This document shows, piece by piece, positions 24,169-31,295 of a DNA stretch of 33,274 bases. Each line of letters begins with the position of its first letter. The first letter of the stretch is position 1. The translations under genes and the position numbers were made by a program. The notes under the pieces are model-generated. The model was not told the DNA's origin. It did not search any database and worked only from the letters and a program-made list of their open reading frames with translations. Location: assembly GCF_021730445.1 (NCBI RefSeq), contig NZ_JADNRM010000028.1, positions 1 through 33,274 of the forward strand. Reading direction: 5' to 3'. The stretch is from Phocaeicola faecalis. Its GTDB lineage: Bacteria; Bacteroidota; Bacteroidia; Bacteroidales; Bacteroidaceae.

Positions 24169-25236
24169 CTAATCAGACGCATTTTGTCTGTGAGTCTGTG
24201 GGTGGCAGGCATGAAAAAAATCTCTTCCGAAGTATCTTTCGCTCTTGTTAAAGTATTTTTTTTGAATAGTGGGAGCTGTAACTCCGTCTTTCAGGAAGAG
24301 GGGAGATTGCTCTATATAAGCTTCGTCCCACAATTCTGAATCAATAAAGGATTGAAGCAGTATGCTACCTCCTTCAACCAGTAAAGACTGGAGCTTTTTC
24401 TCGTATAGAAATGCCATTATCTGTGGCAGGATGTCACGCCCGAAGTCCAGGACTATGAACCTGGCATCGGGCTGGGGAGGCTCTTTTTGTGTGAATATGT
24501 AAGTCGGCACTTCTTCGTTGAACAACGAGAGATGGGGAGGAAGGGTTAAGTCCTTGTCTATAACCAGACGGACGGGATTCTTGCCATACCAGTTGCGGGT
24601 GGTCAGCGAAGGGTTATCCAACAAGGCTGTCCGGCGCCCTATTAAGATAGCATCGTGCTCGGCTCTTTTTTTATGCACGACCATCCCGGTGAGGGGGCTT
24701 GACAGGACCACCGGCTTTCCCTCTGTGCGGTTGATGTCGATAAAACCGTCTGCAGACTCCGCCCATTTCAACGTGATATAAGGACGTTTCTGTGTGTTAA
24801 AAGTAATGAAACGTTTGATGAGCCGGCGACATTCTTCTTCCAAAACTCCGACTGTTACTTCTATTCCGGCTTGGCGCAATTTATCGATACCTCGTCCGGC
24901 AACAAGAGAGAAGGGGTCCATACATCCTACGACGACTCTAGGGATACCTTTCTTTATAATAAGATCGGCGCAAGGAGGTGTTTTCCCATAATGAGAACAA
25001 GGCTCCAGGCTGACATACATGGTTGATTCCTTTAAAAGACTCTCATCTTTTACTGAACGGATGGCATTTACTTCTGCATGGGCTTCTCCGCATCGGATGT
25101 GATAACCTTCGCCTATAATAGTGTCTTTGTGCACAATCACTGCCCCGACCATGGGATTGGGGGCAGTGGTGCATAAGCCGTTGTGTGCCAGTTGCAGGCA
25201 TCTGGATATATATTTTTCGTCTTTTGTCATAACCAT
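24169..25236 (-). CDS. ribD: Bifunctional riboflavin biosynthesis protein RibD
   Basis: The 355-residue protein fuses two enzymes. The N-terminal deaminase (about 1-145) has the zinc ligands of the cytidine-deaminase fold in GEAHAEVNAI and LEPCSHYGKTPPCADLI. The C-terminal reductase (about 150-340) has ITLKWAESADGFID, DAILIGRRTALLDNPSL and LLVEGGSILLQSF. Together they convert the first pyrimidine intermediate to the ribitylamino uracil precursor of riboflavin. Starts at 25236 and 25230 (MTKDEKYISRC) are both ATG; the second agrees better with relatives. It is divergent from prmC. Confidence 0.95.
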   Translation of the reverse strand: MVMTKDEKYISRCLQLAHNGLCTTAPNPMVGAVIVHKDTIIGEGYHIRCGEAHAEVNAIRSVKDESLLKESTMYVSLEPCSHYGKTPPCADLIIKKGIPRVVVGCMDPFSLVAGRGIDKLRQAGIEVTVGVLEEECRRLIKRFITFNTQKRPYITLKWAESADGFIDINRTEGKPVVLSSPLTGMVVHKKRAEHDAILIGRRTALLDNPSLTTRNWYGKNPVRLVIDKDLTLPPHLSLFNEEVPTYIFTQKEPPQPDARFIVLDFGRDILPQIMAFLYEKKLQSLLVEGGSILLQSFIDSELWDEAYIEQSPLFLKDGVTAPTIQKKYFNKSERYFGRDFFHACHPQTHRQNASD

Positions 25237-25250
25237 ACGGTTTAAATTTC

Positions 25251-25258
25251 TACTTTTG
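25251..25258 (+). promoter_or_regulatory. -7 element for the prmC-recX-comF operon
   Basis: TACTTTTG, followed by CA, is a perfect TAnnTTTG ending 18 nt before the prmC ATG. A TTTG at 25223-25226 sits 24 nt upstream, slightly more than the usual 19-21. It fixes prmC translation at 25277. Confidence 0.55.
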
Positions 25259-25276
25259 CATATAATTAAACAGCTA

Positions 25277-26113
25277 ATGAATCCTATTGTACATTATATA
25301 AAGCAAGCTCTCACAGGTTACTATCCCGATTCCGAAGCAGCATCTTTGGCAAAATTGCTGTTGACGCAAGTGCTCGGGTTCACTGTGCTCGAACTGTATG
25401 GAGGCAAAGATAGAAGTTTTTCGGAAAATGAGCAGAAGCAATTAGATGATATTCTGATTCGTTTGCAAAAATATGAACCGGTTCAATATATTATCGGTAT
25501 GGAAATGTTTTACGGACTTTCGTTTGAGGTTGATGAAAATGTGCTGATACCTCGTCCCGAAACGGAAGAACTGGTTGAGTGGATATTGAAGGATAATAAA
25601 GAGGACGGACTTCGGGTGCTTGATATTGGTACCGGAAGCGGATGTATACCGGTTGCTCTCGCTAAGTTTTTGCCGCAAGCTCATGTCGCGTCATGGGATA
25701 TTTCTGACGGAGCGTTGGAGGTCGCACGGCGTAATTGCAAGCGAAATGATGTAAAGGTGCGGTTGGAGCGGAAAAATGTCTTGCAAGCCTTCCCTTCGGG
25801 AGAACAGTATGATATCATCGTCAGCAATCCGCCTTATATTACAGAAAAAGAGAAGGTAGCTATGGAGGCCAATGTTTTGGAGTGGGAGCCTTCTATCGCC
25901 TTGTTTGTTCCTGATGAACAACCTTTGCTTTTCTATACTAAAATAGCCGGGCTGGGGCTTGAAATGTTGGTTTCGGGCGGCAGGCTTTATTTTGAAATCA
26001 ACCGGGATTATGGTGCCGCTACGGTAGGTATGCTCGAAAGGTTGGGGTATCATCATGTAGAATTAAGAAAAGACTTATCCGGCAATGACCGGATGATAAA
26101 GGCAATAAGATGA
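25277..26113 (+). CDS. prmC: Peptide chain release factor N5-glutamine methyltransferase
   Basis: I start at the ATG at 25277 (MNPIVHYIKQALTGYYPDSE, 278 residues); the open frame runs back to 25121 but would cross ribD and the promoter. An N-terminal helical domain (1-80) is followed by a Rossmann methyltransferase with VLDIGTGSGCIPVALA and the diagnostic IVSNPPYI motif that binds the Gln side chain. The enzyme methylates the GGQ glutamine of RF1 and RF2. The stop overlaps the recX start by 4 nt (ATGA), indicating translational coupling. Confidence 0.96.
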   Translation: MNPIVHYIKQALTGYYPDSEAASLAKLLLTQVLGFTVLELYGGKDRSFSENEQKQLDDILIRLQKYEPVQYIIGMEMFYGLSFEVDENVLIPRPETEELVEWILKDNKEDGLRVLDIGTGSGCIPVALAKFLPQAHVASWDISDGALEVARRNCKRNDVKVRLERKNVLQAFPSGEQYDIIVSNPPYITEKEKVAMEANVLEWEPSIALFVPDEQPLLFYTKIAGLGLEMLVSGGRLYFEINRDYGAATVGMLERLGYHHVELRKDLSGNDRMIKAIR

Positions 26114-26595
26114 AGAAAGAATGTAGCGAAAGCGAAGCTCGCAATAAGGCGGAAGCCTATTGCTCGTCTGTAGAGCGGTGCGTGTCCGAAGTAGAGGCAA
26201 AACTCGAACAATGGGGGGCGGACCATGAAATAAAGGACAGAGTGATTGAACATTTGATAAAGGAAAAATATATCGACCAACGGCGCTATTGTGCTGCCTT
26301 TGTACGTGATAAGTATCGGTTTAATCAATGGGGACGGATGAAAATCGTGCAGGCATTGCGCTTGAAAAAGATACCGGCAGATGTGATTAGCCTAGGCTTG
26401 GAAGAGATTGACGAGAGTGAATATTTGTCCATTCTTTCGGGACTTGTAGAACAGAAGAAGAGAAGCATCAAAGCAAATACGGACTATGAACGCAATGGCA
26501 AATTGATTCGCTTTGCCATCGGTCGTGGTTTTGAGATGGAAGAAATACTTCGGTGTGTGAAACAGATAGATGCCGATGTGGAGTATTTGGACTGA
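26110..26595 (+). CDS. recX: RecX-family regulatory protein
   Basis: The 161 residues show the three-helix RecX repeats: SEVEAKLEQWGA, IEHLIKEKYIDQRRYCAAFV and KYRFNQWGRMKIVQALRLKK. RecX binds and dampens RecA filaments in the cytoplasm. The gene starts inside the prmC stop codon, and the next gene begins 26 nt before its end, so three genes are packed into one transcript. The length is in the normal range for Bacteroidetes RecX. Confidence 0.9.
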   Translation: MKKECSESEARNKAEAYCSSVERCVSEVEAKLEQWGADHEIKDRVIEHLIKEKYIDQRRYCAAFVRDKYRFNQWGRMKIVQALRLKKIPADVISLGLEEIDESEYLSILSGLVEQKKRSIKANTDYERNGKLIRFAIGRGFEMEEILRCVKQIDADVEYLD

Positions 26596-27271
26596 TTTGT
26601 GGGATTTGTTCTTTCCCGAATGTTGTATCATTTGCGATGAACATTTGATGAAGCATGAGCACTTCTTATGTTTCCGCTGCTTGGCGGCTTTGCCACGCAC
26701 GAATTTGCACTTGCAAAAGAATAATGAGGTGGAACGTAATTTCTGGGGGAAATTCCCGGTGGAGCGTGCCGCTTCGTTTTTATATTATGCCAAAGGAAGT
26801 GTTGTCAGGCAATTGTTGTATGAACTGAAGTATTATGGAAACAAAGAAATAGGCGAGTTTTTGGGGAGATATATGGCTGCCGAACTATTGCCTTCCGGCT
26901 TTTTTGAAGGGGTGGATTATATCCTTCCGGTTCCGCTTCATCGTAAAAAAGAGCATTTGCGCGGCTATAATCAGAGTGAATGGCTTGCCAAAGGGGTAGG
27001 AGGCGTAACTTCTATTCCGGTGCTTCCGGATGTGATGGAAAGGTGTAAGTACACCGAAACTCAGACGCATAAAGGGCTCTATGAACGATGGGAAAATGTC
27101 TGTGATATTTTTGTTTGTAACACTCCGGAAGTATTGCAGGACAAGCATGTTTTGCTGATAGACGATGTGCTTACCACCGGTGCCACTATCGTGTCTTTTT
27201 CCGATGCGCTGAAAGGTGTTGCCGGTGTTCGCATCAGTGTACTTACCCTTGCTTTGGCCGGACAGGGGTAG
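26570..27271 (+). CDS. ComF-family amidophosphoribosyltransferase-like protein
   Basis: The protein has 233 residues. The N-terminal double-zinc-finger region has CCIICDEH and FLCFRC, then a variable linker, then a phosphoribosyltransferase domain (about 80-233) with DYILPVPLHRKKEHLRGYNQ and the PRPP loop VLLIDDVLTTGATI. ComF proteins are linked to DNA uptake and single-strand handling in competent bacteria. The start (MPMW...) lies within recX, overlapping it by 26 nt; the second Met at 26576 is equally possible. Confidence 0.9.
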   Translation: MPMWSIWTDLWDLFFPECCIICDEHLMKHEHFLCFRCLAALPRTNLHLQKNNEVERNFWGKFPVERAASFLYYAKGSVVRQLLYELKYYGNKEIGEFLGRYMAAELLPSGFFEGVDYILPVPLHRKKEHLRGYNQSEWLAKGVGGVTSIPVLPDVMERCKYTETQTHKGLYERWENVCDIFVCNTPEVLQDKHVLLIDDVLTTGATIVSFSDALKGVAGVRISVLTLALAGQG

Positions 27272-27398
27272 CTCGTTGCATCGACCGGTTGCCGGTATGA
27301 AGAAATAAAAGCGGTTAATCCAAATTAGCTCGTGACCTTCTTTTTATTTTTTTTGGAAAATACCTTGTTCCTTTTTTCTTTATCTCAATGTATTTCTA

Positions 27399-27406
27399 TA
27401 TTTTTG
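27399..27406 (+). promoter_or_regulatory. -7 element for pyrE
   Basis: TATTTTTG, followed by CA, matches TAnnTTTG, 28 nt upstream of the pyrE ATG at 27435. It lies in a 163-base AT-rich gap after comF; I see no gene or clear terminator in the rest of that gap apart from a 5-bp ACCGG/CCGGT stem at 27284-27296 with no U-tract. Confidence 0.45.
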
Positions 27407-27434
27407 CAACATATTTATCAGATGTAGTTAAGTT

Positions 27435-28073
27435 ATGAAGACTTTAGAAAAATTATTCGCAGAGAAATTACTGAAGATTAAGGCTATTAAGTTGCAGCCG
27501 GCTAATCCTTTTACTTGGGCCTCCGGTTGGAAGTCGCCTTTCTATTGTGATAACCGCAAGACTCTTTCGTATCCTTCTCTTCGTAATTTTGTAAAACTTG
27601 AGATTAGCCGTATCGTGCTGGAGAAATTCGGCCAAGTGGATGCTATTGCCGGTGTTGCTACAGGAGCTATTCCTCAAGGAGCTTTGGTAGCAGATGAACT
27701 GAACCTTCCGTTTGTGTATGTTCGTTCTACTCCAAAAGACCATGGCTTGGAAAACCTGATTGAAGGTGAACTTCGTCCGGGTATGAAAGTCGTAGTTATT
27801 GAAGACCTTATCTCTACCGGTGGCAGTAGCCTGAAAGCTGTTGAGGCTATCCGTCGTGACGGTTGTGAGGTAATAGGTATGGTCGCAGCGTTTACTTATG
27901 GATTCCCTGTTGCTGTGGAAGCATTTAAGGAAGCGAAAGTAAATTTAGTGACTTTGACAAATTATGAAGCCGTTTTGGAAGCTGCATTGAAGACAGGGTA
28001 TATCAATGAAGAAGATGTTCCCGTTCTGGATGCATGGAGAAAAGACCCGGCTCATTGGGATGCAGGAAAGTAA
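27435..28073 (+). CDS. pyrE: Orotate phosphoribosyltransferase
   Basis: The 212 residues have the family layout: FTWASGWKSPFYCDNRKTLS near the N-terminus, AIAGVATGAIPQGALVAD, the flexible loop YVRSTPKDHG, and the PRPP-binding VVVIEDLISTGGSSLKA. The enzyme joins orotate to PRPP to form OMP in pyrimidine synthesis. It has its own promoter element and is followed by a strong terminator, so it behaves as a single-gene unit. Confidence 0.97.
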   Translation: MKTLEKLFAEKLLKIKAIKLQPANPFTWASGWKSPFYCDNRKTLSYPSLRNFVKLEISRIVLEKFGQVDAIAGVATGAIPQGALVADELNLPFVYVRSTPKDHGLENLIEGELRPGMKVVVIEDLISTGGSSLKAVEAIRRDGCEVIGMVAAFTYGFPVAVEAFKEAKVNLVTLTNYEAVLEAALKTGYINEEDVPVLDAWRKDPAHWDAGK

Positions 28074-28100
28074 TTTATTCTTTAAGATTAAAATATATTT

Positions 28101-28147
28101 AAAAGAGAACTGCTCGAAGGATTATTCCTTCGGACTGTTCTCTTTTT
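28101..28147 (+). terminator. Intrinsic terminator after pyrE
   Basis: The outer stem AAAAGAGAAC (28101-28110) pairs with 28137-28146, and the inner stem CGAAGGA (28115-28121) with 28126-28132. A run of five U residues closes the structure. It lies 28 nt after the pyrE stop and 19 nt before the next start codon. Confidence 0.88.
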
Positions 28148-28165
28148 GTTTATAAATGTCGAGAT

Positions 28166-28591
28166 ATGGCTCAATATGAAAGTAATGTGAAGCATGTTCC
28201 GTATAGTCAGGAACGTGTATATGATAAGCTGTCTGATTTGAATAATCTGGCAGCGATACGTGAGAGAATGGACGAAATGCGTGAGAAAATTGGTGATAAG
28301 ATTCAGGATATGACGTTCGACCGTGATTCGCTGACACTTACCGTGCAAGGAATGAATGTCACTTTGCGCATTATAGAACGTGATCCTTGCAAATGTATCA
28401 AGTTTGAAGGAGACAAATCTCCGATTCCTTTAAATCTGTGGATACAGATTTTGCCGGTGAATGAGAATGAAGCTAAAATGAAAGTGACCATCCGTGCCGA
28501 AGTGAATATGTTTATGAAAGCGATGGTAGCGAAACCTTTGCAGGATGGAGTGGAGAAATTGGCTGATATGTTATCAATGATACCTTATTAA
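28166..28591 (+). CDS. SRPBCC-like (START/polyketide-cyclase fold) protein
   Basis: This 141-residue soluble protein begins MAQYESNVKHVPYSQERVYD and shows alternating strands and a long C-terminal helix (FMKAMVAKPLQDGVEKLADM), the pattern of the SRPBCC ligand-binding fold. No catalytic residues or signal peptide are visible. Bacteroidetes carry close relatives of unknown function next to pyrE. It starts just after the pyrE terminator and 12 nt before argH, so read-through from pyrE or a hidden promoter must supply it. The fold is inferred from pattern, not from a match I can verify. Confidence 0.7.
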   Translation: MAQYESNVKHVPYSQERVYDKLSDLNNLAAIRERMDEMREKIGDKIQDMTFDRDSLTLTVQGMNVTLRIIERDPCKCIKFEGDKSPIPLNLWIQILPVNENEAKMKVTIRAEVNMFMKAMVAKPLQDGVEKLADMLSMIPY

Positions 28592-28603
28592 TATAGAAAG
28601 AAT

Positions 28604-29944
28604 ATGGCTCAGAAACTATGGGAAAAGAGTGTCCGGGTAAATGAGGATATTGACCGTTTTACCGTAGGACGTGACCGGGAAATGGATCTCTATTTGGCAA
28701 AACATGATGTTTTGGGTTCTATGGCTCATATCACGATGCTGGAGAGTATCGGTTTGCTGACTGCCGGAGAACTGCAGGCTCTGCTGGCTGAGATGAAGAA
28801 TATTTATGCTTCTGCCGAAAGGGGCGAATTTGTTATAGAAGATGGCATCGAAGATGTACATTCGCAAGTGGAGCTGATGCTGACCCGTAAGTTGGGTGAT
28901 GTGGGCAAGAAGATTCATAGCGGACGTTCACGCAACGACCAGGTATTGGTGGACTTGAAACTGTTCACTCGTGCCCAACTGAAAGAGGTGGCCGAAGCAG
29001 TAGAGCAGTTGTTTCATGTGCTGATTTCTCAAAGTAATAGATATAAAGATGTCTTGATGCCGGGATACACCCATCTGCAGATAGCGATGCCTTCTTCATT
29101 CGGTTTATGGTTTGGAGCCTATGCCGAAAGTCTGGTGGATGATATGATGTTTTTGCAGGCAGCCTTTAAGATGTGCAACCGCAATCCATTGGGTTCAGCA
29201 GCCGGATATGGTTCATCTTTCCCTTTGGACAGAGAGATGACCACCCGATTACTAGGATTTGACTCGATGAATTATAATGTGGTATATGCGCAGATGGGCC
29301 GTGGAAAGATGGAACGCAATGTGGCTTTTGCTCTTGCTTCCATTGCCGGAACAGTTTCCAAACTGGCTTTTGATGCTTGTATGTTTAGTAGCCAGAATTT
29401 CGGTTTTGTGAAGTTGCCCGATGAATGTACGACCGGTTCCAGTATCATGCCACACAAGAAGAATCCGGATGTGTTTGAGCTGACACGTGCCAAATGCAAT
29501 AAAATTCAAGCGCTTCCGCAACAGATTATGATGATTATGAATAATCTGCCCTCCGGATACTTCCGTGATTTACAGATTATCAAAGAGGTATTTCTGCCTG
29601 CTTTCCAAGAACTGAAGGACTGCTTGCAGATGACCACTTATATTATGGATAAGATAAAGGTGAACGAACATATCTTGGATGACGACCGTTACCTATACAT
29701 CTTTAGCGTGGAAGAGGTGAACCGTTTGGCTGCCGAAGGAATGCCGTTCCGCGATGCTTATAAGAAAGTGGGACTGGATATTGAAGCCGGTAAGTTCACC
29801 CACAACAAGCAGGTACATCACACCCATGAAGGAAGCATCGGCAATCTGTGTAACGACAAGATTATCCTGTTGATGGAAAAGGTCGTTGACGGATTTAACT
29901 TTTCTACCATGGAACAGGCGGAAAGAACTCTGCTGGGCAGATAA
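28604..29944 (+). CDS. argH: Argininosuccinate lyase
   Basis: The 446 residues belong to the fumarase/aspartase superfamily: an N-terminal VEDVHSQVELMLTRK region, HSGRSRNDQVLVD, GYTHLQIAMPSSFGLW, and the diagnostic loop GSSIMPHKKNPD (about 280) with the catalytic Ser. The enzyme splits argininosuccinate into arginine and fumarate. It is slightly shorter than enterobacterial ArgH, as is usual in Bacteroidetes. No other arginine genes are near. It is followed 11 nt later by an aldo/keto reductase. Confidence 0.96.
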   Translation: MAQKLWEKSVRVNEDIDRFTVGRDREMDLYLAKHDVLGSMAHITMLESIGLLTAGELQALLAEMKNIYASAERGEFVIEDGIEDVHSQVELMLTRKLGDVGKKIHSGRSRNDQVLVDLKLFTRAQLKEVAEAVEQLFHVLISQSNRYKDVLMPGYTHLQIAMPSSFGLWFGAYAESLVDDMMFLQAAFKMCNRNPLGSAAGYGSSFPLDREMTTRLLGFDSMNYNVVYAQMGRGKMERNVAFALASIAGTVSKLAFDACMFSSQNFGFVKLPDECTTGSSIMPHKKNPDVFELTRAKCNKIQALPQQIMMIMNNLPSGYFRDLQIIKEVFLPAFQELKDCLQMTTYIMDKIKVNEHILDDDRYLYIFSVEEVNRLAAEGMPFRDAYKKVGLDIEAGKFTHNKQVHHTHEGSIGNLCNDKIILLMEKVVDGFNFSTMEQAERTLLGR

Positions 29945-29955
29945 ATTATAAAGAT

Positions 29956-30948
29956 ATGGAATATCAACCTTCAGCGGAACGCTATGATAGAATGCAGTAT
30001 AGGAACTGTGGAAATAGTGGTCTGTTTTTGCCGCGCATCTCATTGGGATTGTGGCATAATTTTGGCAGTGTGGACGATTTCGGGATAGCAGCCGACATGG
30101 TAAAATATGCCTTTGACAATGGGGTTACTCATTTCGATTTGGCAAACAACTATGGCCCTGCTCCCGGTAGTGCAGAGACAAATTTCGGCAAGATTCTGAA
30201 AGAGAATTTTCGTGGTTACCGTGATGAGATGATTATCTCTTCCAAGGCAGGGCATGAAATGTGGGCGGGCCCCTATGGAGGCAACAGCTCACGTAAAAAC
30301 CTGATGGCAAGTATAGAACAGAGTCTTCGTCGTACGGGTTTGGAGTATTTTGATATTTTTTATAGTCACCGCTATGATGGAATTACACCTGTGGAAGAAA
30401 CTGTTCAGGCGTTGATTGATATAGTAAGGCAGGGAAAAGCACTATATATCGGAATCTCAAAATATCCGCCTGAAAAGGCGAGGGTAGCTTATGAAATGAT
30501 GAAAGCTGCCGGTACACCTTGTCTGATAAGTCAATATCGCTATAATATGTTCGACCGTGCGGTGGAGGCGGGGACTCTTGCTTTGGCGGCACAGTATGGC
30601 TCCGGTTTTATAGCTTTCTCTCCGCTGGCTCAAGGGTTGCTGACTGATAAATACCTGCACGGTATTCCTGAACACTCTCGTGCAGCCCGTGTTACCGGCT
30701 TTTTGAAAGTCGACCAAGTAACGGCTGACAAGGTAGAAAAGGCTGCCCGTCTTAATGAAGTAGCAGTTCGTCGCGGGCAGACGTTGGCGGAAATGGCATT
30801 GGCCTGGGTGCTGAGAGATGAACGTATGACTTCAGTCATTGTCGGCGCAAGCTCAGTCAAGCAATTGAGTGATAACCTCCATGCCTTGGATAATCTGGCA
30901 TTTTCAAATGATGAATTAGCTGAAATAGAAGGAATATTACGTTCTTAA
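29956..30948 (+). CDS. Aldo/keto reductase, YghZ/Gpr-like
   Basis: The 330 residues form a TIM-barrel AKR. Catalytic-tetrad segments are visible: FDLANNYGPAPGSAETNFGK (Asp and Tyr), ISSKAGHEMW (Lys) and IFYSHRYDGITP (His). GPAPGSAE and MWAGPYGGNSSRKNLMAS are characteristic of the YghZ (L-glyceraldehyde-3-phosphate reductase) subgroup, which detoxifies small aldehydes with NADPH. The C-terminal NADP-binding SVIVGASSVKQLSDN is intact. Last gene of the argH unit, ending 70 nt before the tRNA genes. Confidence 0.93.
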   Translation: MEYQPSAERYDRMQYRNCGNSGLFLPRISLGLWHNFGSVDDFGIAADMVKYAFDNGVTHFDLANNYGPAPGSAETNFGKILKENFRGYRDEMIISSKAGHEMWAGPYGGNSSRKNLMASIEQSLRRTGLEYFDIFYSHRYDGITPVEETVQALIDIVRQGKALYIGISKYPPEKARVAYEMMKAAGTPCLISQYRYNMFDRAVEAGTLALAAQYGSGFIAFSPLAQGLLTDKYLHGIPEHSRAARVTGFLKVDQVTADKVEKAARLNEVAVRRGQTLAEMALAWVLRDERMTSVIVGASSVKQLSDNLHALDNLAFSNDELAEIEGILRS

Positions 30949-30969
30949 ATAAAAAAAATGGGTGCAAAA

Positions 30970-31001
30970 TTTGGTAGGTATTATAAAACTCCTTATCTTT
31001 G
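30970..31001 (+). promoter_or_regulatory. Complete Bacteroides promoter of the tRNA genes
   Basis: -33 TTTG (30970-30973), a 20-nt spacer and -7 TATCTTTG (30994-31001) match the TTTG-N19-21-TAnnTTTG rule exactly. Transcription would start about 10 nt before tRNA-Gly. A perfect inverted repeat (GGGTGCAAA, 30960-30968, with 30998-31006) brackets the promoter. Confidence 0.85.
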
Positions 31002-31018
31002 CACCCGTCAAACAAAAC

Positions 31019-31091
31019 GCGGAAATAGCTCAGTTGGTAGAGCATAACCTTGCCAAGGTTAGGGTCGCGAGTTCGAGTCTCGTTTTCCGCT
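31019..31091 (+). tRNA. tRNA-Gly (anticodon GCC)
   Basis: The acceptor stem GCGGAAA pairs with TTTCCGC (31084-31090); the discriminator is T. The D-arm reads GCTCAGTTGGTAGAGC, the anticodon loop TTGCCAA, and the T-loop TTCGAGT. The 3' CCA is not encoded, as usual in Bacteroidetes. The gene reads all GGY codons. It is 17 nt upstream of tRNA-Leu under one promoter. Confidence 0.97.
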
Positions 31092-31107
31092 CTCTCTCGT
31101 CGAGGAT

Positions 31108-31192
31108 GCTCGAATGGTGGAATCGGTAGACACGAGGGACTTAAAATCCCTTGGCCATTGCGGCTGTGCGGGTTCAAGTCCCGCTTCGAGTA
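31108..31192 (+). tRNA. tRNA-Leu (anticodon TAA)
   Basis: The acceptor GCTCGAA pairs with TTCGAGT (31185-31191); the discriminator is A. The anticodon stem AGGGA/TCCCT holds the loop CTTAAAA. A long variable arm (TGGCCATTGCGGCTG region) marks a class II tRNA, and the T-arm is GCGGG-TTCAAGT-CCCGC. CCA is not encoded. It is followed closely by a terminator and a convergent VapE gene. Confidence 0.96.
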
Positions 31193-31202
31193 CAAGTATT
31201 TT

Positions 31203-31237
31203 AAAGGGGCTGTCCAAAAAGTCGGATAGCCCCTTTT
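31203..31237 (+). terminator. Terminator of the tRNA operon
   Basis: AAAGGGGCTGTCC (31203-31215) pairs with GGATAGCCCCTTT (31224-31236), with one G-U pair, an 8-nt loop and a trailing U run. It also faces the end of the convergent VapE gene (stop at 31296) and may serve both directions. Confidence 0.85.
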
Positions 31238-31295
31238 GCTTATTTCGGTAAAAATCAGTATCTTACCGTTGCAACAAATAAATCTTTATCTTTGT

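Noticed and set aside
25121..25276. Longer N-terminus for prmC
   Set aside because: It would overlap ribD and the -7 promoter element at 25251, and the extra residues look like antisense ribD; the start at 25277 matches the family.
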